64,000 bases of DNA. It comes from Lachnospiraceae bacterium G41 (lineage in GTDB: Bacteria > Bacillota > Clostridia > Lachnospirales > Lachnospiraceae). Below, piece after piece: positions 36,148 to 44,862 of the stretch. Below the pieces are notes generated by a model. It saw nothing but the letters and a program-made list of their open reading frames with translations. It was not told the DNA's origin and did no database searches. The position numbers and the translations under genes were made by a program. Each line of letters begins with the position of its first letter. Position 1 is the stretch's first letter. The DNA lies in the NCBI GenBank assembly GCA_900100245.1, contig FNEU01000013.1, forward strand, positions 1-64,000, written 5' to 3'.

Positions 36148-37104
36148 CTAATAAATTATGTTCTTTATCATGTCAAACTCTATCTTTAAGGCTCTTTTTC
36201 TCTTGGCCGAATCGAAAACAATTTTCCTTGCTCTTTCGGCCTCACTTCTTTTAACTTTTCTTCCTTCTTTGATTCCGGCTCTGTAAACTTTGCCCAAACC
36301 TTTTTTAATAAAGAAAAGCTGTTTTATTATAATTCCCGTTTCCATCGCAGGGAAATTAACTATCTTTTGTAAAACCGTCTGGTTTTTGAATCTAACCAGA
36401 ATGGAGTTTCTTGCGGCAAGCTTTACCTTGTATTCGTTATAGCGCGAACCGCTTGTAGCGCTTCCCTCGTGGAAAACCTTTGCCGAAGGCTCATACTTAT
36501 TCGTATATCCAAAGATGCGTGCCCTGTATCCGATGTCCACATCCTCCAAATAGGAAATATGGTTTTCATCAAAGAGGCCAAGTTCATTTAGGATGCTTCT
36601 TCTGTAAATAGCCGCACCTGCACAGGATGAAAAGATTTCGCCAGGTTGGTTGTGGCTGTCCGCAAGCTTGTCTTTGCCCCTGGTTCTGGCCCAGCCTAAT
36701 ATATTATAGAAATCTCCGGCATTATCAATAAGCGCATGGTTAAAGGCGGAAAGCATTTTGCACTGAATGGAAAATGTGCCATTACCTTCCTCATCCATAG
36801 CTTTTACGAGAGTGCTTAAACAGCCGTCATCCACATATGCATCATTATTTAAAAGAAATACATATTCGGCTTCGGAAGCTTTTATTCCGTCGTTTACGCT
36901 GGCAGCGAATCCGCGATTTTCATTATGTTTAATGAATCTTGCTCTCGGATACTCCAAAACTACTTCTTCTATTCCTTCCACTGTTGAAGCATCGTCAACA
37001 ACTATAATGTCGTAATCCGTGAAGTCCTGCTTATCAAGTGCCGCCAGGCATTTCTTAAGATACATTATTCCGTTGTAATTGGGTATTACTACACTTAACT
37101 TCAT
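36148..37104 (-). CDS. Family 2 glycosyltransferase
   Basis: This 318-residue glycosyltransferase opens with KLSVVIPNYNGIMYLKKCL, IIVVDDASTV and VFLLNNDAYVDDGCL (metal-binding DxD equivalent NDA), and continues GLFDENHISYLEDVDIGYRARIFGY with the acceptor-site ED. It resembles the WbbL/rhamnosyltransferase group. The C-terminal 60 residues are strongly basic and hydrophobic in patches, probably a membrane-associating tail. It follows the next glycosyltransferase by 9 nt; the WbaP gene has its own promoter downstream. Confidence 0.85.
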   Translation of the reverse strand: MKLSVVIPNYNGIMYLKKCLAALDKQDFTDYDIIVVDDASTVEGIEEVVLEYPRARFIKHNENRGFAASVNDGIKASEAEYVFLLNNDAYVDDGCLSTLVKAMDEEGNGTFSIQCKMLSAFNHALIDNAGDFYNILGWARTRGKDKLADSHNQPGEIFSSCAGAAIYRRSILNELGLFDENHISYLEDVDIGYRARIFGYTNKYEPSAKVFHEGSATSGSRYNEYKVKLAARNSILVRFKNQTVLQKIVNFPAMETGIIIKQLFFIKKGLGKVYRAGIKEGRKVKRSEAERARKIVFDSAKRKRALKIEFDMIKNIIY

Positions 37105-37113
37105 AAAGGTTAA

Positions 37114-38517
37114 TTACTCCCGCTTGCGATCGGGATCGTATAAAATCTTATACCCAAGTTCTCTTACCTTCTTGCAGAAAGCAAGGCTTATATCCACATA
37201 ATCAGGAGCATTTTTCGCAAGTTTTGATTCTACCATCTCATCATAGAGTTTTTCAAGAGCAGGATTGATTCGCATGTTTCTTACATCTCCGGCCTCAACC
37301 TGCTGTATGAGTGAACCTCTGTGCATATATCCGCCCATACCCTTTGCAAGTCCGCGGTACATTACGGTTCCGTCTTCTCTCATCGCACCGCCGGAAAGCT
37401 TGCCTAATCTGTAAATAGGTCCGCATACCATTCCTAGTTCCGGTCTCGTTGTGAAAAGGAGGTTTTTATATTCAATATGATAAAATCCCAAATGTGATGT
37501 ATGGCTTACGGTAACGGCCCAGCCCATAGTCTTGCAGAAATCATCCACTGCACGGCGACCTGCTTCATATGCATACTCTTTGGCATCGGTATTGCCTGCG
37601 GTAGAATTTGCATGACATCTCCAGTGATATAAAATCTTGGGCACATGAAGAATTCTCTCTTCGGGGTCGTCCATGCTTTTTACCGCTCTTAAGAAAATAT
37701 CGTAATCCTGAGCACCGTCATATTCGGGACGGAACAAAAGTTCCTGAATCAGATTTCTCTCTATAAATGCAAGATGACAGATATAATTGTTTGTCAAAAA
37801 CATATCCAGATTGAAATTAGGCTTTCTGTTAGGTTCAAAGAAAGACTTACCTTTTGCGTCCGTCTTGTCTTCATCCGAATAAACAAGCTTAGCTCTGTAT
37901 TCATTGGTAACAAGTGCTTTTGACATATAGTAAAGCGCATCGGGTGTTAAAAGATCGTCATGATCGAGTACTCCGACATAGTCTCCCGTAGCAACCTTTA
38001 CGCCTTTATTAATGTTCGCGGAGATTCCTCCGTTAGAAGTAAGATGGATATATCTTATAAGGCATCCGTCGTAATCGTAAGACACATCTGTATCTGCGGA
38101 AAGTCTGTGGATACTTTTTACATCCTCTTCGCTTAATGCTCTTCCTGCAGGTCTGTCCCCGTTGACCACGCCGGTCATGTTTTCGATTTCATCCATGAGT
38201 CTTTTGTTTCTCGAGCCGTCAACCACGATGAACTCCCAGTTGTTATAGGTCTGTCCGAGGACGCTGGCAATCATTTCATCGAAATACATGATATCTGTTT
38301 CGAACGCAGGAACAACCAAAGAAAACTTGATGCTTGAAGAAAATCTGCTGCTCCATGCTTTCTGTGCTTTTAATTCTTCAGTTGTGGCAAGCTGATATCT
38401 GAAACTTTTAGGAGGTTTGCTGAGTGCTGTATCTGCTACGGCTACAGCTGTCTTTTCAATTCCGTTTCTTCTTAAATATCTGTTTGCTTTTCCGTACAAT
38501 TCGTTTGCCTTAGCCAT
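37114..38517 (-). CDS. Family 2 glycosyltransferase with N-terminal helical extension
   Basis: This 467-residue protein has about 65 N-terminal residues of helix (KANELYGKANRYLRRNG) before the GT-A domain: FSLVVPAFETDIMYFDEMIAS, NWEFIVVDGS, DYVGVLDHDDLLTPDAL with the catalytic DHDD (about 190). Then follow RNLIQELLFRPEYDGAQDYDIFLRAV with the acceptor QDYD and KILYHWRCHANST. This layout is seen in large cell-wall polysaccharide glycosyltransferases. GGAG lies 7 nt before the ATG. It is 15 nt downstream of the phosphoglucomutase gene and 9 nt upstream of the next glycosyltransferase. Confidence 0.87.
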   Translation of the reverse strand: MAKANELYGKANRYLRRNGIEKTAVAVADTALSKPPKSFRYQLATTEELKAQKAWSSRFSSSIKFSLVVPAFETDIMYFDEMIASVLGQTYNNWEFIVVDGSRNKRLMDEIENMTGVVNGDRPAGRALSEEDVKSIHRLSADTDVSYDYDGCLIRYIHLTSNGGISANINKGVKVATGDYVGVLDHDDLLTPDALYYMSKALVTNEYRAKLVYSDEDKTDAKGKSFFEPNRKPNFNLDMFLTNNYICHLAFIERNLIQELLFRPEYDGAQDYDIFLRAVKSMDDPEERILHVPKILYHWRCHANSTAGNTDAKEYAYEAGRRAVDDFCKTMGWAVTVSHTSHLGFYHIEYKNLLFTTRPELGMVCGPIYRLGKLSGGAMREDGTVMYRGLAKGMGGYMHRGSLIQQVEAGDVRNMRINPALEKLYDEMVESKLAKNAPDYVDISLAFCKKVRELGYKILYDPDRKRE

Positions 38518-38532
38518 TTCCAGTCTCCGTTA

Positions 38533-40257
38533 TTATGCAAGTTTACTCTTAAGTGCCTCTGTTAATTCTGCTACTTTCTTCTTAGCGTCTTCAAGGCTCT
38601 CACCCTTTACACCCATGTAGAACTTAATCTTGGGTTCTGTTCCCGAAGGTCTTGCACAGCACCAGCCGTCATCGGAAAGTTCGAAGTAAAGAACGTTTGA
38701 ATTAGGAAGTCCTGTTGAGCTCTTTTCGCCGGTAGCAATATCAATTCTTTCATCCTTTGTATAATCTCTAATGGCAAGTACTTTCCAAGCGCCGAACTCC
38801 TTGGGAGGATTGGCTCTTAAGTTCTCCATGATGGCTGCGATCTGTTCACTGCCTTCCTTGCCCTTCATGGTGATTGTATAAAGGTCTTCTTTGTAATATC
38901 CGTACTTCTCGTACATATCAAGCATCATATCCCATACAGTAATGCCCTGCTTCTTGCAGTATGCAGCAACTTCGCAAAGACACATAACTGCAACGATTGC
39001 GTCCTTGTCTCTTGCGTGGGTACCTGCGAGACATCCGTAGCTTTCCTCGAGACCGAATACGTAATTGTTGGTACCTTTCTCGATAAACCACTTAATCTGC
39101 TCGCCGATATATTTGAATCCTGTAAGGACTTCTACTTCTTTTACGTTGTATGCCTTACAGATTACGTCTGCCATGTTGGTGGTAACGATTGTCTTAACAA
39201 GTGCGGGGTTCTCAGGCATCAGGCCTAATTTTGTACGCTCTCTTAAAATATATTCTGCGATAAGCATACCTGACATATTTCCTGTGAAAGGAACATATTC
39301 GCCTGATTTTGTATCGTATGCGTAAATTCCGAGTCTGTCTGCATCGGGGTCGGTTGCAAGAACAACGTCCGCATTAACCTCTTTTGCAAGCTTAAGTGCA
39401 AGCGTGAATGCCTTAGGATCTTCGGGGTTGGGATACTCGAGTGTTGTAAAGTTGGGATCCGGCATTTCCTGCTCGGGAACAACGATTACGTTTTCGAAGC
39501 CGAGTTCTTTTAAGATTCTTCTGGCAGGTACATTACCTGTTCCGTTGAAAGGAGTATAGACAATCTTTAATTCCTTGCCCATTTCTTTTATGATCTCAGG
39601 ATGAATAATCTGCTTCTTTAATTCAGCCATGAAAGCATCGTCTATTTCCTTGCCTGTCTGGATGTAAAGACCTTTGCTTATTGCCTCGGCCTTATCCATT
39701 GTTTTAACTGTATGATAATCGGTTACGTTCTTAACGTAGGAAATAATCTCTTTGTCTCTGGGGCTTGTAATCTGAGCGCCGTCTTCCCAATATACCTTGT
39801 ATCCGTTGTATTCGGGAGGATTGTGGCTCGCTGTAATTACAATACCTGCGGTACATCCTAAATATCTGACTGAGAATGATAATTCGGGTGTGGGTCTTAA
39901 AGCATCAAAAACATATGCCTTAATTCCGTTAGCTGCCATACAAAGTGCTGCTTCATCGGCAAACTCGGGAGAGAAACGTCTCGAATCGTATGCAATCGAA
40001 ATACCCTTCTCCTGTGTTCCCTGCGCAAGAATATAATTTGCAAGGCCCTGTGTAGCCTTTCTGACGGTATAAAGATTCATTCTGTTGGTTCCTGCGCCGA
40101 TAACGCCTCTTAAACCGCCTGTACCAAATTCGAGTTCTCTGTAAAATCTATCTTCTACTTCCTTATCATCATTTCTGATAGCAAGTAATTCTTTCTTTGT
40201 TTCTTCGTCAAAATAATCGTCTTCAAGCCAGAAGTTAAACTGTTCCCTGTAATCCAT
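38533..40257 (-). CDS. Phosphoglucomutase/phosphomannomutase
   Basis: This 574-residue alpha-D-phosphohexomutase interconverts hexose 1- and 6-phosphates, supplying sugar-1-phosphate for nucleotide sugars. It has the phosphoserine loop GIVITASHNPPEYNGYKVYW (about 130-150), metal loop LATDPDADRLG (about 300-310), sugar-binding GLEESYGCLAG and the phosphate-binding RPSGTEPKIKFY near the end. Size fits the Bacillus PgcA group. ATG 40257 has AAGGAG 8 nt upstream; the longer frame from 40305 adds 16 unsupported residues. It is first in the polysaccharide cluster, which fits a supply role. Confidence 0.93.
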   Translation of the reverse strand: MDYREQFNFWLEDDYFDEETKKELLAIRNDDKEVEDRFYRELEFGTGGLRGVIGAGTNRMNLYTVRKATQGLANYILAQGTQEKGISIAYDSRRFSPEFADEAALCMAANGIKAYVFDALRPTPELSFSVRYLGCTAGIVITASHNPPEYNGYKVYWEDGAQITSPRDKEIISYVKNVTDYHTVKTMDKAEAISKGLYIQTGKEIDDAFMAELKKQIIHPEIIKEMGKELKIVYTPFNGTGNVPARRILKELGFENVIVVPEQEMPDPNFTTLEYPNPEDPKAFTLALKLAKEVNADVVLATDPDADRLGIYAYDTKSGEYVPFTGNMSGMLIAEYILRERTKLGLMPENPALVKTIVTTNMADVICKAYNVKEVEVLTGFKYIGEQIKWFIEKGTNNYVFGLEESYGCLAGTHARDKDAIVAVMCLCEVAAYCKKQGITVWDMMLDMYEKYGYYKEDLYTITMKGKEGSEQIAAIMENLRANPPKEFGAWKVLAIRDYTKDERIDIATGEKSSTGLPNSNVLYFELSDDGWCCARPSGTEPKIKFYMGVKGESLEDAKKKVAELTEALKSKLA

Positions 40258-40364
40258 ACGTATTTGCTCCTTTACAATTATTGATTTTTGCGCATAAGCA
40301 CACACTATATATTTTAACTCTTTTTTACATTAAATACAACAAAATCAAGTCCTCCTAAAAGAGA

Positions 40365-40388
40365 AAAAGCAGTCCGAAGACTGCTTTT
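40365..40388 (-). terminator. Terminator overlapping the DUF2752 gene stop
   Basis: AAAAGCAGTC and GACTGCTTTT form a perfect 10-bp stem around a CGAA loop. The minus strand continues TTTTTCTCTTTT. It starts at the stop codon of the 40387 gene. The remaining bases to 40257 are AT-rich and probably hold the promoter of the phosphoglucomutase gene. Confidence 0.85.
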
Positions 40389-40830
40389 ATAAACATGTGA
40401 TATGAAATGCCAGAAACAATATGTTTCTTAATACCCACTGTCCCAGTAAAATGCCTATTCCTACGAGGATTGTTACCGTCACAGGGAACCCCTGAAAGCC
40501 AAGTTTTTTAGTAGTTTTCACCAGTATTGTATTGATCATAAATACCAGATAATCGGCATATGTATACGGTACGAAGGGATTCATCAGAATACTCTTAAGT
40601 AAATGACCGTGTATCATATGATAAAAACTTCTGGTTCCGCCGCATCCCGGACAGTATATGTGGATTATACTGTAAACCGCACATTTAATACCGCCGTCGA
40701 TAAGATAATCTCCAAGTAAGAAAAACACTATAATGGTCGGAATCGTCAGTATGCCAAATACTATTCCGAGCTTAAACCAGGTGTCGGTAAGATCATCTTT
40801 AAATAAGCGTTCGCTCATATTATCTTGCAT
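40387..40830 (-). CDS. DUF2752 membrane protein
   Basis: This 147-residue protein has about three hydrophobic segments and the DUF2752 hallmark CPGCGGTRSFYHMIHGHLL (about 65-83). There the cysteines and the TR pair are conserved and may bind metal. Function is unknown. Its ATG overlaps the end of the DUF4190 gene by 11 nt, and an ATG four codons later (40818) is an alternative start. Such pairs occur together in Clostridia, and both are membrane proteins with low-complexity neighbours. Confidence 0.75.
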   Translation of the reverse strand: MQDNMSERLFKDDLTDTWFKLGIVFGILTIPTIIVFFLLGDYLIDGGIKCAVYSIIHIYCPGCGGTRSFYHMIHGHLLKSILMNPFVPYTYADYLVFMINTILVKTTKKLGFQGFPVTVTILVGIGILLGQWVLRNILFLAFHITCL

Positions 40831-41185
40831 TTAAGATGTTGATGATAATGATTACAAGCCAAACGATAATAACGATAACTGAAGCAACGAGGCCGATAAT
40901 ACTTGTGATTAAACCGCCTGTAGCGGGGCCGCCTGCTTTTTTCTTCTTTGCAATAATGCTTAAGATCAAGCCTACAATACCTAAGATAAAGTTAAGGCAA
41001 GGGAATGCGCAGCAAAGAAGTGATGCGATACCTACGATAAGACCTGCTATTGAAAGTCCTTTTGAACCGCCTTCGGCAACTGCTTCTTCTGCATCTGCAG
41101 CATAGCTGTAAGTAACCTGCTCAGCCTGTTCTACTGTTTCCTGTACATCCTGAACGGGTGTCTCGTTTAAATTGTTGTTATCCAT
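40820..41185 (-). CDS. DUF4190-type two-helix membrane protein
   Basis: This 121-residue protein has an acidic N-terminus (about 1-38), then two hydrophobic helices: GLSIAGLIVGIASLLCCAFPCLNFILGIVGLILSII divided by cysteines, a short basic loop KKKKAGG, and GGLITSIIGLVASVIVIIVWLVII. This repeat of G-x-x-x-G-rich helices is the DUF4190 pattern. The cysteine pair/trio CCAFPC in the first helix is noteworthy. GGAGGG precedes the ATG. The function is unknown; it is coupled to the DUF2752 gene. Confidence 0.65.
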   Translation of the reverse strand: MDNNNLNETPVQDVQETVEQAEQVTYSYAADAEEAVAEGGSKGLSIAGLIVGIASLLCCAFPCLNFILGIVGLILSIIAKKKKAGGPATGGLITSIIGLVASVIVIIVWLVIIIINILNAR

Positions 41186-41248
41186 TTTTCTTTCCCTCCG
41201 GATTGGTAAAAAATTTTATATGTATAAACACACATATAGGCAAATTAA

Positions 41249-44200
41249 TTAAATGTGGCTGATATCCGTAAACATTGCAAGATCCATATCAATGGTGCAG
41301 ATGTCATTTAAGTTAAGATCATGAACATTATTGTGACCCGTGCTTCTGCAGATATCCATCAAATCTTCGGTCATACTGTTGGCCATATCGATGTCAAAGC
41401 CTTTTTCTACAAGTACGAAGTTAGCTCCGAGTGCAAGAATCTTTGCAAGTTCCTTTGCATCCTTTAATGATTCAACACGAACTAAAATCTCAAGCTTTGA
41501 ATTTACTCTGTTAAGATAATTTCTTGCTCTTCTTAATGCGTAAGGAAGAATTCTTAATGAAATATCATTTAAGATTACGTAATCAAGTTTTGCAAATACA
41601 CATGCTTCCAAATCATCTTCGATTCTGCCGGCTACAAGATCGATACCGATAGGTACGCCGTTGAATCTTGCTCTTGCGATTTCAACTTCTTCCTTAAGTT
41701 CTTCCTTGCTGGAAAGATTAGGAATATGTCCGTCTTCACCCTTTACAAGTACCAGTGCCTGATTTGTATAATTCTCGGCCTTAGTGTTGTTGGGAATATG
41801 TTCTCCCCAAATAAAGAGTTTTGAGAAGCAGAAAGGCTGCAATACTTCTACAGGGCTTGCCGTACGTGCACCGAGCACGGTTCTTGTTTCAACTTCAGCT
41901 TCTCTGTCCAAAGGAAGAGGATTGCACTGTGCGGGAAGGAGAATTATGTTTTCAAGACCGTATGCATTGTTGCGGTCTGCAAAGCGATAATCTTCAAACA
42001 GCTTCTTTGCATTCGAATCATAAATAACCGTATACTTGGGATCTCTCTTAAGAACCGAATATTCTACGGATGATTCGTCAGCATTGGCTACGTTTTCGTC
42101 AAGGCTTATATAATCTCTTTCTTCGTCTTCTTTTTCGCTTTCGGGCTCTGTGAAGAAATCATCTTCTGTCTCAGCTTCTGCTTCGGGTTCTGCTTCAGGT
42201 TCTGCTGTTTCTTCTGCAATTTCTTCAGCTTCTGCGGTTTCTTCTTCGCTTTCGTCGCCTGCTGCCACTGCTGCCGCACCTGCTACTGCTGCCGCACCTG
42301 CCAAACCTGCAACTGCTGCTGCAGCGCCAAGGCCTTCTCCCTCTTCTTCTGCTGCATCTTCTGCAACTTCTTCTGCCTTATCAAATATTTCTTCTGCTGC
42401 TTCTTCTATTTCATCTGCTACTTCTTCGGTAGCTTCTTCTGCTGCTTCTATTTCTTCTGCTTCCTCTTCAATCTCATCGGCTGCTTCTTCAGCGGCTTCT
42501 TCGAATAAATCTTCTGCTTCAGCATTTTCTTCAGAAGCTCCTTCGTCTTCTACAGCTTCTGAATCTTCTGCTTCTTCGGATTCAATTTCTTCAGCAGCTT
42601 CTTCGTTATCTTCTGATTCAGCTTCTTCCTCAGTTGCTTCATTTTCTTTGGCAACTTCTTCTTCGCTTTCTACTGCTTCTTCGGCATTTTCTTCCGAAGC
42701 TTCTTCAAATTCGAAAGGCTCATCAGCATCTTCAGTTGCTTCTTCGGATTCCTCAGCACTTTCTTCTGCAGTTTCTTCGCTCTCTTCAGATTCTTCTGCA
42801 GGCTCTTCTGCTAATTCTTCTGTGTCCTCTATAGCTGCTTCTTCAGTATTATCTGTTGCATCTTCGGAATCGGAGCCGAAATCTTCTTCGTCATTATCGA
42901 AATCAAGGAATACTACACCTTCATCCTCGTCTTCGATTTCGCCGGTTGCTTCTGCCTCTTCAGCAGCTTCTTCAGTATCTGCATTCTCTTCTGCTGCTTC
43001 TTCGGATGCTTCTTCGTTTTCTACAGCTTCTTCATTTTCATCTGCTTCTTCAAAAGCGAATCCTTCTTCGTCTTTATTTTCTTCAGACTCTTCTGCAGTT
43101 TCTTCTGAAATTTCTTCGTTTACTTCTTCGTTTACTTCTTCGTTTTCTTCAGCTGCTTCATCTGCTTTAGCTTCTTCAAAGAAACCATCAGTTTCTTCTG
43201 CTGCTTCGTCTGCTACATTTTCTGTTGCTTCATCGGTAGATTCTTCTGTTTCCTCGGTTGCTTCTTCAGCTTCTTCAGCTACTGCTTCGTCTGCTGTTTC
43301 TTCAGCATTCTCTTCAGAATCTTCAACTACATCTTCAGTATTCTCTTCAGCTTCTTCAGCATTCTCTTCAGCAACTTCTTCTGCAACTTCTTCAGATGTT
43401 TCTTCAGTTGCTTCTGCAGCCTCTTCTGTTTCTTCAGCTGCTTCTTCGCTTACTTCATCGGTTGCTTCGGGAGTTTCTTCAAAGGAAAGAGCTTCGTCGT
43501 CGTTAGGAATTACAACTTCCTCGTCCTCTTCTTCCTCTTCTTCCTTCTTAGGCTCAGCGCCTACCACCTTCTTAATGGTTCCGAGACCGTCACCATAGTA
43601 AGGAGCGAATTCTTTATTGTTTTCTTTGTTCTTTGCTTCTTCTTCAGCCTTAAGTTCTTCTTCTGTCTTTACAGGCTTGCCTGAATAGAATGTGGAAATA
43701 ATGCCGTTGTCGATTCTTTCGTCTTTTTCTTCAACCTTTGTTTCGCTTGCAATCTCTTTGTCGGTATTCTCACCGCCGATAACTCTCTGAACACTGCCGA
43801 CATGGCTGAATGAAAATGCGGGCTTTTCTTCTTTTTCTTCTTTAACTTCTTCAGTCTTCTCGCTGTCGTCTTCTTTCTTCCAAAATTCCTGACGCTTCTC
43901 GATTACGAATCCGCCGGTAGGAGCACTTTCTTCTGCCTTTTCCTCAGCTTCTTCTTTTGCTTCTTCTTCCTTGGCATTCTCTTCAAGGATCTCGTCTATG
44001 AAATCTTTATGCTCGCTCTTGGGCTTTTCTTCATCGGATGTAAAGCTCTCGGCCTTGGTGAAAAGACTTGCAAAATCAGGACCTTCGTTTTCAGACTCGG
44101 GCTTTTCAACATTGGGCTTTTCTTCTTCGGATGAGAATTCTTCAGCCTTGCTGAATAAATTAGCAAAATCGGATGTTTCACTCTCGCTTTCAGGCTTCTC

Positions 44201-44623
44201 TACATCGGGTTTTTCTTCATCAGAAGAAAACTCGCTTGCCTTAGAGAAGAGACTTGCGAAAACAAGATTTTCATCATCCGATTCACTCTTTTCGGGTATT
44301 TTCTTTTCTTCGGCAGACGAAAATTCGCTTGCTTTTGTAAACAAGCTTTCAAAATTGGGGCCTTCGTCTCCTGCCTCAGATTTAACTTCTTCGGTTTCTT
44401 CTTTTTCTTCCGAATTCATTCCTGCTGTTTCTTCATCAGCTTCCTCGAAAACAAAATCGTCTCCGTCATCGAATTCGTCATCTTTGTTTTCATCTGCTTC
44501 GATTAATTCGAAAGCGGATTTGTCAGCATCACATATGGGACAACTGTATAAATTTTCAAAGGTCTCACCGGCCTGCTGTTCGTCAAAAACATAACCACAT
44601 ATTTTACATTCATATTTTGCCAT
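41249..44623 (-). CDS. Giant acidic rubredoxin/glutamate-synthase-like fusion
   Basis: This 1124-residue protein has three parts. Residues 1-40 are a rubredoxin-type iron site: CKICGYVFDE, then CPICDAD. Residues about 45-840 are extremely acidic low-complexity sequence: four 31-residue repeats (90-205; DFASLFSKAEEFSSEEEK type), a KR-containing part, then about 470 residues of E/A/S/D/T with only about five lysines and no arginine until the end. An alanine-glycine hydrophobic block GLGAAAAVAGLAGAA lies near its end. Residues about 844-1124 resemble part of the FMN barrel of glutamate synthase (ILLPAQCNPLPLD, VLGARTASPVEV, VPIGIDLVAG, DICRSTGHNNVHDLN), but the GEGG and GDGTG flavin motifs are absent. 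ATG 44623 follows GGAGGG. Function is unknown. Confidence 0.75.
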   Translation of the reverse strand: MAKYECKICGYVFDEQQAGETFENLYSCPICDADKSAFELIEADENKDDEFDDGDDFVFEEADEETAGMNSEEKEETEEVKSEAGDEGPNFESLFTKASEFSSAEEKKIPEKSESDDENLVFASLFSKASEFSSDEEKPDVEKPESESETSDFANLFSKAEEFSSEEEKPNVEKPESENEGPDFASLFTKAESFTSDEEKPKSEHKDFIDEILEENAKEEEAKEEAEEKAEESAPTGGFVIEKRQEFWKKEDDSEKTEEVKEEKEEKPAFSFSHVGSVQRVIGGENTDKEIASETKVEEKDERIDNGIISTFYSGKPVKTEEELKAEEEAKNKENNKEFAPYYGDGLGTIKKVVGAEPKKEEEEEEDEEVVIPNDDEALSFEETPEATDEVSEEAAEETEEAAEATEETSEEVAEEVAEENAEEAEENTEDVVEDSEENAEETADEAVAEEAEEATEETEESTDEATENVADEAAEETDGFFEEAKADEAAEENEEVNEEVNEEISEETAEESEENKDEEGFAFEEADENEEAVENEEASEEAAEENADTEEAAEEAEATGEIEDEDEGVVFLDFDNDEEDFGSDSEDATDNTEEAAIEDTEELAEEPAEESEESEETAEESAEESEEATEDADEPFEFEEASEENAEEAVESEEEVAKENEATEEEAESEDNEEAAEEIESEEAEDSEAVEDEGASEENAEAEDLFEEAAEEAADEIEEEAEEIEAAEEATEEVADEIEEAAEEIFDKAEEVAEDAAEEEGEGLGAAAAVAGLAGAAAVAGAAAVAAGDESEEETAEAEEIAEETAEPEAEPEAEAETEDDFFTEPESEKEDEERDYISLDENVANADESSVEYSVLKRDPKYTVIYDSNAKKLFEDYRFADRNNAYGLENIILLPAQCNPLPLDREAEVETRTVLGARTASPVEVLQPFCFSKLFIWGEHIPNNTKAENYTNQALVLVKGEDGHIPNLSSKEELKEEVEIARARFNGVPIGIDLVAGRIEDDLEACVFAKLDYVILNDISLRILPYALRRARNYLNRVNSKLEILVRVESLKDAKELAKILALGANFVLVEKGFDIDMANSMTEDLMDICRSTGHNNVHDLNLNDICTIDMDLAMFTDISHI
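44009..44356 (-). repeat. Four tandem ~31-residue coding repeats in the acidic protein
   Basis: Codons for residues about 90-205 hold four units of the form N/DFASLFS/TKAxEFSSxEEKPxVEKPESE, period about 31 residues (93 nt). The last is partly degenerate (FTSDEEKPKSE). Unlike the later acidic tract they mix lysine, proline and a conserved aromatic-leucine F-x-x-L-F motif that could form an amphipathic binding helix. Confidence 0.75.
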
Positions 44624-44661
44624 TAAAATGCCCTCCCACAAGCATAAACCTAATCTCTTAT

Positions 44662-44690
44662 ATCATATATTTTTTAAGGCCGAATGTCAA
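44662..44690 (-). promoter_or_regulatory. Promoter of the acidic fusion gene
   Basis: On the minus strand TTGACA (44685-44690), a 17-nt spacer and TATGAT (44662-44667) precede the GGAGGG/ATG at 44623 by about 35 nt. The strong -35 suggests the gene is well expressed. Confidence 0.7.
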
Positions 44691-44764
44691 GAAAAACAAG
44701 GATTATTTAAGCCTCATTTGTCCATCAAAAATCCTGCATTTTTTGCGTCTCTTTACGAGTGTTT

Positions 44765-44843
44765 TTTCTTTTATGAGCGATACTTTTTCTTGCTAGCGCC
44801 CTTCATCCTCGTATATACTCTAAATGAACGCTCATAAAAGAAA
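44765..44843. repeat. 15-bp perfect inverted repeat bracketing the truA promoter
   Basis: TTTCTTTTATGAGCG (44765-44779) and CGCTCATAAAAGAAA (44829-44843) are exact reverse complements 49 nt apart. The truA -35/-10 lie between them. They could be paired operator sites for a looping repressor or a long-range leader structure. Confidence 0.7.
44790..44819 (+). promoter_or_regulatory. Probable promoter of truA
   Basis: TTGCTA (44790-44795), an 18-nt spacer and TATACT (44814-44819) would start transcription near 44826, at the edge of the right arm of the 15-bp inverted repeat, with ATG 44863 following AGGAA. Confidence 0.55.
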
Positions 44844-44862
44844 TCATAAAAGGAACGTAAAA

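Noticed and set aside
42150-43598. A 482-codon serine/alanine-rich open frame on the plus strand, inside the acidic gene
   Set aside because: It is the mirror of GAA/GCA/TCT-type codons of the acidic tract on the other strand. It has no ribosome site, no sensible domain and only low-complexity Ser/Ala, so it is a composition artefact.
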